Below, one piece after another: positions 54,561 to 64,000 of a DNA stretch of 64,000 nucleotides (positions are counted from its first letter, which is position 1; the number at the start of each line of letters is the position of its first letter). Source of the stretch: Stichopus chloronotus (taxonomy: Eukaryota > Echinodermata > Holothuroidea > Aspidochirotida > Stichopodidae). Position numbers and translations under genes: made by a program. Location of the stretch: the NCBI GenBank assembly GCA_021234535.1, contig CM037837.1, forward strand, positions 5,868,218-5,932,217, read 5' to 3'. Below the pieces are notes generated by a model. The model was not told where the DNA came from. It saw only the letters and a program-made list of their open reading frames with translations, and made no database searches.

Positions 54561-57292
54561 ATAAAGTGGCCAAAGGTGTAGACAAGGAATGTGAGCAAGG
54601 ACAAGGTGTTTGAATTTCAAAGTTGGTATGTACATGTTGTCCCTTCTTTTTCATGAATATTGGGAAGGGATCACAAAGTCCTTTGCCTCTTTGGTAAAGT
54701 AAAAATTTTCCAATCATGTTACAAAGTACCCTTTCCAGTACATACATTCCTGAAAACTGTGACACTAAGGTGTGAAGGTGGGGGGTAGGTGAGTTGACTC
54801 TGTGGGCCATTCCCTTAGTCAAATGTTGGGAAATACTCCCCGCATCCCCGTGGATCTACACCCAGTTATGATCAGATCAATGACTCTTTACAGTGAAGAG
54901 TGCTCTGTTCACTACTGGCACACAGAACCCCAACACAATCCATTCACCATCATTCTAAATGAAGGCAAGTCAAGCAAGGGTATCGCTTTTCCAGTTTTAG
55001 AACAAGGAGGAGGTATCAATAAAAAAATCATTTCAGATATTTTGGTATCGCAAGAAACTTACATTGTTTCATTTATGTCTGGATGTCAGATATAAGAAGG
55101 TATCACACACTTTAACATTGGAGCCTCGTGAAATCATTGCTTGATATAACGTAATATGACATACAAACCTCACAATGGATAAAATAAGAAATGGTGGGAA
55201 CAGAAAAAAAGTTACTTTAGATACTTTGGTATCAGCAAATCACATTGTTGTAATCATACTTGAGTGTCAGAAGGATACCACACAGGCTTGAATCTCATGA
55301 AATAACAAAACTACATTCAACAGGATGACATGGCATTTTAGGTTCTATGCAAATTATTGTTCTATGATCAGAGAGATCTAAATTCAAACACTCCTTGTGA
55401 CACTTTCTTCCATTTGGAAAATCTCCAAAGTGCAAAAGATGCAAAAGTGTTTTTCTTCAGTATATACCCCAGTAGTAATAGGTTTAAGTCTCATACATAC
55501 CAAGTACAGTATTACTTGTCTCTTGTAAATAAAAGTAGAAAGAAACGTTGGACCAATCTCCTTACTTCTTTTTTGTTGCTTTGTGAGGGAATGTGACAAT
55601 ATCACACCTGACAGCGGGGCAGTTGTGTTTATCTTTCAGTACGAATTCCTCAAACTGCCACAAACAGCATTCCCTTAGGGTTCAGACCGGAACTGAGATT
55701 GAGTATGATAAAAACAAAACAAACTCATGATAAAAATGTCCTTGGTAAGGGCAGAGTAAAGTCACTGGTGAATGACGACATTTCAAAATGAATCTGACAG
55801 TTTTTCACCTCCAGTTCATTCCTCCCTCTCATCACGCAAAAAATTTGACATACACAAATGGAAACATCGAAACGAAATTTAGAAAGCTAGACCCAAAGTT
55901 TCCCATTTACATGTTTGCTCAAAAATCAACTCAATAATTATATCAAAATGAAATAAAATAGTGAAGAAAATAGTGAAGAAACTAAAGAACCATCTGAATT
56001 TTGTTGACACAAATTGCCTTGCCACCGTGATTATGCAGTTTGAAAAATATAGTTTTAGATATACATGATAGCCATGCACGATAGATAAAACAACTTTTGG
56101 CAAGGATTTCAGTGGTACAGTTCAGCCCAAAATTTTGATTTCCGATCAAATAACATGAACTGGTATCATCAAGCAACATCTAAAGTGACAAAGAGCTTCA
56201 CTGATCCAAAATTCAAGATGAACGAATGTACAGGATAAAAATAAAAGACTGAATGAAGCACCATCTTAACCAAGATGACATGCTGCTATCATAAAAGAGA
56301 AAATCATTTTTGAGACAATAATTCAAATATTTTATATCAAAGTTTGTCCTCTCTCAAAACTGACCTTGTCATGAGAAACAACTGCTCCATATTTTATGAA
56401 TGGCTGAGTCACTTACGACTGTCGCGACATTTTAGAAGCGATAACATATGAGATAAAAGCCGGGCGGAAAAGAGCCACGTACAGGATTCCGACACTGTGT
56501 TCAAACCAAACATCTTTAATAAATGAATGAGATGTAATGTTCTAATGAGAATCAGGCAAGATGGGAATGCCCTCTCGGCAATTTGCAGCTGAAAGTAACT
56601 AACTCCGTAGCAGCAGATTGACTGTTGCTTCTGTAAAATATCCCCTGTGTGTTGAAAAGGAAGAACTTTATTATGAAGATTGTACACAGAGAGCATACAT
56701 TAGATGTAGACTTTCAAGCATGAGAGAAATTTCAGAGTGTGTGAACACCGTCCTAGGGGAGGGGGTGTCTCTGGCCCCTCTGAAAAACATTTTTGATAGT
56801 GCATGCATATGTATTCTGAAAAGGAACTGATTTGCAGCGTCACTTTACCATCGGTATCACTTATTAACTCTTCTGTCCTTTGGTGCAATTGTGTGTTGCC
56901 AATTGGCAGTAATTCACCTTTCAGCATTGTAAATTTAACCCTAACATTTCTTTGCCGTGATTGCTTTTATACTGGAGATGCTTGTGTTTGGCTTTTTTGA
57001 CCAAGCAACTTCAGTCGGAGCCGTCACGTGTGTGATAAGTGGTGTACAATATATGGGCATGTGAGAAGCATGAAATGCTGACACATGTGAAATGCATGTG
57101 TATTGGTAAATTTATAGAAAGTCACTAATACATTCTGTGGACGGACGACATTTCCTGATAATTGAATCTACATCCAGTGTTCGATCCACGAGCCGCCAAC
57201 TCAGTGTTTCTACCTATTGAGCTGCTATTTCACGTAGGCCACAGACACTCTTTGCTTAGTCGAGACTGTCGCACCGTGGTTTTCCTTTACAA
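54561..57292. other. 3' flank of the TPMT-like gene; nothing else supported
   Basis: Only short frames without coding character. The plus-strand TTTATT at 56667-56672 reads AATAAA on the minus strand and could serve as polyadenylation signal for the TPMT-like gene, about 620 bases after its stop. That assignment is tentative. Confidence 0.35.
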
Positions 57293-57423
57293 TCACTTCA
57301 CACGCCTTCTCACCATGTACCAGATATTCCATAACTCCGACAGTCCCCACTCCTTTTGGAAACGGTCAGGATTCATTGGTATCATGTCGCTTCGGTCGAT
57401 CTCTTCCATTTCACACCAGTCGC
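57293..57423 (-). CDS. TPMT: TPMT-like terminal exon
   Basis: The exon enters after GGTTTTCAG and completes a Gly codon. It encodes the C-terminus DWCEMEEIDRSDM...LWNIWYMVRRRVK and ends at TGA (57293-57295). The C-terminus is more diverged from the vertebrate enzyme than the rest, ending in a basic tail. Confidence 0.85.
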
Positions 57424-60400
57424 CTGAAAACCAACACAAATGGAAGATTAAATACCTTAGTAATTCTTTAACAAACGTTAGATGCAATCATTCCTTCAGT
57501 GACGAGATACTCAACTTAACTTATACCACATACTTAGACCACAAGTGGCAAACACATCTCTGGATTAAAGCGATAAAGTATTTACATAGCGCACTCATTC
57601 TCCTTTTTTATTTCTTGCAATACATCCTAAAGGGCTTTAAAATTGAGCCTTCATTGTCTTTGAATACACCGACTTTCATTGTCGAACAAATTGCATTTGT
57701 TCAGCGACTGCATACGTATAAGAGATACTGCTTAATTTAATAAGAGTGAAACCACCCAAAAAGGTTGATGTAAATGGAACTGGATATATACACTTTGGTT
57801 TTTCAGTGACTCAGACAACATACAGTAGGTTGAAGGCAAACAATGTGAATGGGAGAGATATTAAATGAGACAAAGAGTTTGGAGAGTTATCTGTCTCATT
57901 CTTCTAATGGACTTGTAAACATGAGCCATATGTAACGATTAACGAATATGAGGTCTGTGCTTGTTTCTCAATTGAGGTACTGCTCATGGTTTTTCCAAAT
58001 TTTCCACATAAAGACTCACGATGACCTTCGACCTCTGTAAGAAACAGTTAGCTTGTCTTACTCAATGTGTTTCACCTGCCTACTGATAGTAAAGTCATGT
58101 CAAGAGTGTTCTCTGAGAGAACTTTGTCACTTTTATCCCTGTTTATCTCAACTGACCTTTTACCACTAAACCATTAATAAGCATGTTGAACTTGATGCCA
58201 TACATATGTATACTAAACATTTAATCAGTCTAAGCTACACCTCTTCAGAAAATTGTGCAGAGATGCTACTTGTAATCTTAACCCTTGCTGACCTCAAATG
58301 AACTTTCACCTCCAACAGAAACAACGGATTTGTTGCCCCGTTGTGGTACACCTAAATATCAGTTAAGGAATCAGTCAAGCATTGATTCTCCAGATTTTTT
58401 TTTAAAGGCTTTTGTAATTTGGTTCATGGTGACCCTAAAATAATTTCTGACCTCCAAAATCAATAGGCATGTGGCACTCAATGTAATGCTCCACCTATCT
58501 ACCAAATATGAACTCAGTCTATTTTATCTTGCCTTTTTATGATACTGTTTGTTCACACGGTTTTGTACTTTGAGCCTGTCGACCTTAAATGAACTCTGAC
58601 TCTCACCACCAACAGCATGCTTTGAACCTCTGAACTGTCCATACTTTTTGAGATAGTATTTAAAAAAGGTTTTTGAAATTTGACCCACTGACCGCACATG
58701 ACCTTTGATCTGAACCAAAAAAAAAAACAATAGACTACTTACACTCAATGTGTTACACCCTATGATCAACCTACCCTCTTTGAGATATCAGGTTTGCAAA
58801 CGAATGTCACAAACACATATACACACCTTCACATACACACTCAAACATGCCAACGTGAGTTGTGAGCAAAATAAAATTTAGGTCCATGACAATTTAAGAC
58901 ATTTATAGTGTTGAAAGAGAGACATTACCTGCTATGCTTCAATCAGTCGATGTAACTGCTTATAAACTCACAGCTAAAACAGTAAACAAATCACTAGTTT
59001 GATCAGATAGGTTGACTCAAGGCCACAGAATTAGTGAAGCAAAAGGACGGGGAAAGTTATTGGGTAGTAAAAATCCCACTTCACAAAATCACATCAATGC
59101 TGTACAATGTCATTCTTTGGTCGTTTTGAAGTTGCTAGAAACAGATAAGCACCATCAATGCCTTAATTCTCTCCAGTGGTAGACAACTGGTATTGTCCCA
59201 TACTGTTGGTATTTTTTTATCATGTGTCTCTGATGTCAGAAATATCAAGTGTCCCTTGATGTATGATGCAAGCAGTGTCACCTTATTTCAAAATACCATC
59301 CGAAAGTGGTTTTACTTACCGTACAACTTGTCCAAATCGTTCCTAAAGAAAGGACGAGGAGGACCTGGGATGGAGACAAGAAAATGATCACATTTTTTTA
59401 ACCAAAAGCTACAGCATATTTGAATATGGTGTATTAAATTACTACTAACATTGGAAAAAAAAAAAGAAACCAGAAATATTTGGAGGGAGATGCTTTTGTG
59501 GATGAATGAATTTTATATAAATGTAGAATGCAAGCCAACACATCATCGCATTCTTTTACAATTTTATCAGTTCCACAACTTCATCCAATGATCCACGTCT
59601 TTTCCTTGAAAAAAGCCTTCATTTCTCCCTTGATCATTTTAAAGGGGCTCATTCAATTGATATCTCTTATTTTGTGATGACTCTGAAAGAAACCATTGTA
59701 TGCCAATACTTCTAATCAGCCTCATTAGTCATGTATTTATTCTTACAGAACCTGAAAATGTGAAAACTTATAGTACTGTATTTTATGAATAGGAGTTGCC
59801 TATGGTTTATACAGTAGGTGTTGCTAATTTTAAAAAGTGTCTGGTCACAGATTTGCACGAGGTGATTTTGATTGTCACTATTACCCCATCAACTTTGCTT
59901 CAGTTGGGTGTCAGATGTTCATAATGTCTTAGTTTGACCATTTCCTTCAAAATATGAGCAATGCTAAACAGGAGTGACCAAATATCATAACTTTTGTAAA
60001 CCAACTCAAAGAGCTCCTTTAAACATCACCTCAAAACTCCTCTTTGTCTCCTTTGGATGTTTTCTCCTTTCTTTATTTCTTTGGCTTCACCTGTGAGGCA
60101 TATTTAAGGTACTTACATGTTGAATTACATAGCACATAAGTCTGCAGTGTATTACTTTTATTATTGCCTGTCTTCATGAGTACCAATGTTACACAAAAAG
60201 ACAGGTGTGTTGCTGGTTGTTTTACCTTTCTTCTTTCGTTCATTCCAGTCGTATTCCACCACCATCAGCAGCATGTTACCGTCCTCCTTGAGAAGACTCT
60301 TCATCAGGGTTACGTACCTGGAGAGCGAGAGAATGTAAACAAAAGAAGATGATAACTGCTTCCTTCATGTAAATTGGAGCATCATGTTATTACAATCATG

Positions 60401-63400
60401 GTAGATGTTACATTTTTTTTTAACTTGCAATAAATTGCAGGCAAGGATTCATGATTGCGATTGATAGTTGGCAAAATAACTCATTTTTATTATATTTGAC
60501 AAATTTCTGTCTCTTCTCCGATCAATGACCTCGGCTGATTGGTTCAGTCTCTGAAAGAACTCCACTGAAACGACAAGTAAACTCTGAACCATGCGCTACA
60601 ACCTCAAAGAGTTAAGTTTTGAGAGAATTGGAAGATTCATGTGTTTGAAGCATAAACTGACTTCAGAGAGCAAAGTTTATGGGCCACTGCTACAGAAGCT
60701 AAACTATCTGATTATGAAATTTGAAAGCGATTACCTTTCCCTGTCTTCTGGATAGATGGCAACAAGTGATCCTCTGTCGAGGATCACATCATACTGACCG
60801 AGGATGTTCCTAATAGAGAAAAAAAAAAAATTAAGACAAGATATCACATACACATGACAGACAGTTTCTGTAGAATAAATACTCAATCCTGATGAAATGC
60901 TACAGTAGCCACTTGAAGGCATCAAAATGCACTTTTGCTGTTACAATCCAGTGAATTGGCCAAGCATTGTGCACTGAAGGGACGAGCCACTATCGGGTAA
61001 AGGGATGCAGTACATGTGAGAGATGTCAACATGAAATCACTAAGTAAGTAAGGAGTATGTACACTGAGAGAACAACATACTGTAGAATGTACAAGGTGAT
61101 ATGAAGAATGGATAAACTCCACCAGATGAGACATATAATCAATAGATGAGTAATATCCAACTGAAAGAAAAATAGTCAAAAGAACAAAAGGGTACCTAAT
61201 AGAGGGGTGACACATTTTTCAAAGAATTTTTGTAATAAATTGAGTAGAGTACCATCCACTATGAATGGTGATTAACTGACCACGTAATGAGTTCGAAGCA
61301 TCAAAAGGGCAACGTCTGATGAAGTGGCCCATACCTCCTGAAGAAGTATATTGAATGCTGATTGTGGGAGAGGGGGGGTGGGAATCATTCACAACACCAA
61401 ACAAAATTAGAAAAACCATGCCCAACTTACTCATTAAGCAAGAAAATATCACAGCAGTATATCTGAATTCTTCCACATCCACTCTGATAGTGAAAATAGG
61501 AAAAATATGGATCAATAAATCTCAAATCATGAGATGCTTTAAAACTGAAATTTTACATTTGATGCAACACACTGAACACACAATAATACGTAACAGTTGA
61601 GGTACTCTCCTTCAGTAGGAATCCAGTTTTGTTTTTCATTTAGTTTAAAACATAATGAGATTTTCAGACACATATTTCACACAAAGTTCAAACAGCATGG
61701 TACAGTAACAATACCTTGTACAATTTCCCATCAGCAATCCCTGGGACTTCAGTCACAGCATATTCCAAGTTACTTTCCTTAAAAAATTCTTCACAGGCTT
61801 GGGGAACTGCCTCTATGCCTACCACATTGTGGCCTTGATCTGCTAACCTGCAAATAGTCACAGTATACAAGAGAGCTTTTAGTGTGTTTGGTGAGACAAT
61901 ATGCTCTTCTATTATACAATCAACATTTTGTTTTAAAATATGACACCACAGTGAGCTTTTTCACTCCCCAAAGCAAAATGCTTAGCAGAAAATATTTTTG
62001 AATAGTCACATATCGTCAGATAGTGTAACTCGGCAGTTGTCAACCAGGGACAAAAGTTCTGCTTCTATAAAATCAGGTCAGTAACATCAATGGTGACAGT
62101 AATTAAATATGATTGATTGTTTGAAGACACTTCCACCCAGCTCCTTCCAATGCACATGTCACCTAAATTACATTTTCACGATTGTGAAATTCCTCTTTTT
62201 CATTAAATTGAATTGGTGCATTTGAGAAAATTAAAGTTAAGGTCAAAACAATCACTATTTGTGTCTCTGCTTTACAGGTGCATGTTAGAGATACAATTTT
62301 GTGCCTAAAGGGAAGAGGAAAAGACAACACCCCCCAAAAAAAAAGAAGAGGTAAGTCAAAGTTTCCTGGTCATGGATACACTGTACCTCTGCAGATTAGG
62401 GACAAGCATGCCTGAAGTGCTCAAAGGTCACTCCTATTGACAGACTGATCCATTTGGAGAGGTGTACATCTCTGTTACACGACCAGCAGACCAATGTACA
62501 GTGTCTATTGATGGGAAGTAACTGTAAAATGTGAAACATTGACTCAAATAATGATAGTCTTGATCAGATCTTGTGGCTCAAATCTCCCAGCAATTGAATG
62601 TCAAAGATGAAATGCAAAATATATAGGGCATGAATCTACCTTTGCAGATGCAATATGACAACAAGACTATACAGCTCATGAACAAAGACAGGACAGCCTG
62701 AGGTCTGCTTGTACAATCAATACAAAGTACTCGCTGTCTGTAAGCTCTCGAATCAGAAGTCGAAACAAAGCATGAATCAGGGGCCTACGGGTCTACTGTA
62801 AACTTTGATTTTATGCCCCCACAGAACTTTATGCCCCCACAGAATTACTTTTTGTTTCAGAGCAGACATTTTGCGCAGCTGTTCCAACTTATTTGTTGGA
62901 CAGCACTTTTGTCAGTCCCACCCCCTATGTTTAAGAATTTTCTCATAAACCTCATGGAATGCAGCTGGATCATGCCTCCTAATTACAAACAATGTGAGGT
63001 AATACATGCAAACAGAACATAAGGTTCTCACGTTTTAAGAAGATTGGATACAAGGCCTGAGAATGCAGCAATCAGAGTGAGGAATTGTTATCATAAAACA
63101 GAGTAGCAACCAGTAAGTGTGTGTTTCCAAACCCATACTGTTTCCGTGTTTTAATCGTCCCCCCATGTTAGACACTGCAGGTGTCAACAGTACACAGCAA
63201 ACTCATCAGCAAACCGATCAATTGTTGGGATCACATCCAAATTGACACCAAACAAATTTGTCATTGATCCGTCACATATCCAATGACTACGCCTGGGCTA
63301 TTCCGATCTTTTGGCAATATATTGTTATACCAATACTGACAAAGACCGAGGACTAAATTTCAAAAACAGGTCATTACCCTGTCAGGTGCATGACTTACAA

Positions 63401-63513
63401 AAAACTTTAGTACAGCTCACCATAGCATGTCCAAAGATTTTCCACAAAGAGGCACGACGATTCTCTCTCCAGCTTTACCTTTGGTTAAAGTCTTCACATT
63501 ATCAATTAAGACA
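57293..63513 (-). CDS. TPMT: Thiopurine S-methyltransferase-like protein, last seven coding exons (5' end beyond window)
   Basis: The family is a cytosolic SAM-dependent methyltransferase that transfers methyl to sulfur (thiopurines; in other relatives selenium or thiocyanate). Exons, 5' to 3' on the minus strand, are 63513-63421, 61847-61715, 61483-61431, 60809-60735, 60317-60226, 59364-59320 and 57423-57293. Total 622 nt, 206 residues plus stop, all phases consistent. Diagnostic residues in order are VVPLCGKSLDMLWLADQGH (SAM-binding motif I region), VVGIEAVP, IYCCDIF, YDVILDRGSLVAIYPEDR, MLLMVVEYDW and GPPRPFF. Exon lengths 93, 133, 53, 75 and 45 equal those I recall for human TPMT, and the first visible exon begins in phase 2 as in human. 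About 40-50 N-terminal residues are missing and must be encoded past the right edge. Substrate specificity cannot be told from sequence. Confidence 0.93.
58015..58800 (-). repeat. Decayed tandem copies of the 145-bp family inside a TPMT-like intron
   Basis: About five degenerate units in reverse orientation relative to 39430-40880, with recurring TGACCT/AGGTCA-type words, CAATAG, and TTTGAGATA/TATCTCAAA anchors. The last unit ends at about 58800 next to a CA microsatellite, as in the copy at 6190-6735. Confidence 0.7.
58800..58846. repeat. CA-rich microsatellite capping the repeat
   Basis: Imperfect CA/TACA tract directly beside the 58015-58800 units. It is the third instance in this window of the same repeat-plus-microsatellite arrangement. 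Confidence 0.75.
59320..59364 (-). CDS. TPMT: TPMT-like 45-nt exon
   Basis: Encodes GPPRPFFRNDLDKLYG between CATCCCAG and G|GTAAGT. It matches the GPPF...IERLFG block of TPMT, where the GPP segment borders the active site. Confidence 0.92.
60226..60317 (-). CDS. TPMT: TPMT-like 92-nt exon
   Basis: Encodes YVTLMKSLLKEDGNMLLMVV and then EYDWNERKKK between CTCTCCAG and AAAG|GTAAAA. The EYD stretch corresponds to the conserved beta-strand end before the GPP motif. It is 6 nt longer than the human exon as I recall it, that is two extra residues. Confidence 0.92.
60735..60809 (-). CDS. TPMT: TPMT-like 75-nt exon
   Basis: Encodes NILGQYDVILDRGSLVAIYP plus EDRER, the most recognisable TPMT block ((I/L)DRG(A/S)LVAI). 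Boundaries are TCTATTAG and AAAG|GTAATC. Confidence 0.95.
61431..61483 (-). CDS. TPMT: TPMT-like 53-nt micro-exon
   Basis: Found by matching phase: after CACTATCAG it reads SGCGRIQIYCCDIFLLNE up to the donor GA|GTAAGT. The IYCCDIF segment aligns with LYCCSIF of TPMT. Both phases fit the neighbouring exons exactly. Confidence 0.9.
61715..61847 (-). CDS. TPMT: TPMT-like 133-nt exon
   Basis: Encodes LADQGHNVVGIEAVPQACEE and on to ADGKLYK between TTTGCAG and CAAG|GTATTG. GIE is the acidic residue position that binds the SAM ribose. Confidence 0.95.
61848..63420 (-). other. Intron of the TPMT-like gene
   Basis: This 1.57-kb intron separates the motif I exon from the next. I saw no repeats with clear boundaries and no additional coding sequence in it. 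A short direct repeat ATGCCCCCACAGAA occurs twice at 62813-62843. Confidence 0.6.
63421..63513 (-). CDS. TPMT: TPMT-like 93-nt exon (SAM-binding motif I), first visible
   Basis: After ACTTTTGTAG the frame reads VLIDNVKTLTKGKAGERIVV then PLCGKSLDMLW up to CTATG|GTGAGC. PLCGKS is the glycine-containing SAM-binding loop of this family. The exon begins in phase 2, so one more coding exon must precede it. The only donor-like site near the right edge (63972) is preceded by an in-frame stop in the needed phase, so that exon lies outside the window. Confidence 0.92.
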
Positions 63514-64000
63514 CTACAAAAGTACAAATGTTAAAATTAGCGAGAAATTAAAAACAATATTATTATTCTACAAGACATGTGATTTCACACTTTAATGTAT
63601 ATTCTTTAACAAGGAAGCAAATTACCAAGATGTCCTGAGCAGAGAAGAAATAGGGGTGGGGAGGGTAAGGTAAAGCATTGCTTTTGGATTCTTGTCAGTG
63701 CTGAAGAAATGAAATGTAAAGCACTGGAGGTTCCTGCCATGTACGATAAGTCTTTTTTCTGAGAACCAGTCTGCATTCTCTTCACTCTGAACCAAAGAAC
63801 TCTGGCATGGACTTTACTATGGGTGTGGCATAAGGAAGCATTTTGATAATATATGTTAATTTTTGTATCTAAGCAGAATTCAAAAATCTTCCTAGGTGTA
63901 AGTGAAAACTTTTGAATGACATGCAACATGCAAAATTTCAAACCGGAACTACAGTATGTCTTTTCTGACTCACCTTAAGCACATTAATTACACAAAGCTG
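63514..64000 (-). other. Intron upstream of the visible TPMT-like exons
   Basis: No exon with the required phase-2 end and TPMT N-terminal similarity was found here. The stretch is taken as intron reaching the window edge. Confidence 0.55.

Noticed and set aside
57162..57740. Plus-strand frame of 192 codons
   Set aside because: It is antisense to the terminal TPMT-like exon and runs on into its intron. The minus strand has the real splice sites and family similarity.
63972..64000. Candidate upstream TPMT-like exon ending at CTTAAG|GTGAGT
   Set aside because: In the phase needed to join the 93-nt exon it contains a TAA stop, and it does not resemble the TPMT N-terminus.

Overview
The window is animal nuclear DNA. 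It is AT-rich, its coding exons are small and lie in kilobase introns with canonical splice sites, and the intergenic space is full of short non-autonomous transposons, tandem repeats and long poly-C/poly-G runs. The protein sequences and repeat style suggest a marine invertebrate deuterostome. An echinoderm, perhaps a sea cucumber, is my best guess from general impression; nothing in the window proves it.

Four protein-coding loci can be supported. (1) Bases 13644-14549 (minus) hold the first coding exon of an unrecognised Ser/Lys-rich protein, ending at a clean donor. Its later exons must lie to the left and I could not place them. (2) Bases 20465-38604 (plus) hold a complete 14-exon gene for the DEAD-box RNA helicase DDX52 (yeast Rok1), rebuilt exon by exon with all junction phases consistent and 658 codons. 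(3) Bases 48910-50229 (minus) hold a one-exon gene for a single-pass membrane protein with Ig-like ectodomain signatures and a tyrosine-rich tail. No family is recognised, and it is the most novel gene here. (4) Bases 57293-63513 (minus) hold the last seven coding exons of a thiopurine S-methyltransferase (TPMT)-like gene; its first coding exon lies beyond the right edge.

Layout: 1-13.6 kb shows no supported gene, but carries decayed 145-bp-family repeats (6.2-6.7 kb), a 0.9-kb TTAA-flanked MITE (8.3-9.2 kb) and one half of a dispersed repeat pair. 14.5-20.4 kb is the spacer between the divergent locus 1 and DDX52, with a perfect 47-bp palindrome. DDX52 introns carry a tandem duplication across an exon-intron boundary and two TA-flanked MITEs. 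Just past DDX52 is a 10-copy 145-bp tandem array (39.43-40.88 kb) headed by a TG microsatellite. 41-48.9 kb is repeat-rich, including a hAT-type MITE with a perfect 8-bp target-site duplication. 50.3-57.3 kb holds more repeat remnants and weak open frames, followed by the TPMT-like gene.

The genes share no evident pathway (rRNA-processing helicase, small-molecule methyltransferase, surface receptor, unknown), as is usual for animal gene neighbourhoods. The window's strongest undescribed signals are the orphan Ig-like receptor, the microsatellite-headed 145-bp repeat family found in four places, and the set of precisely bounded MITEs.
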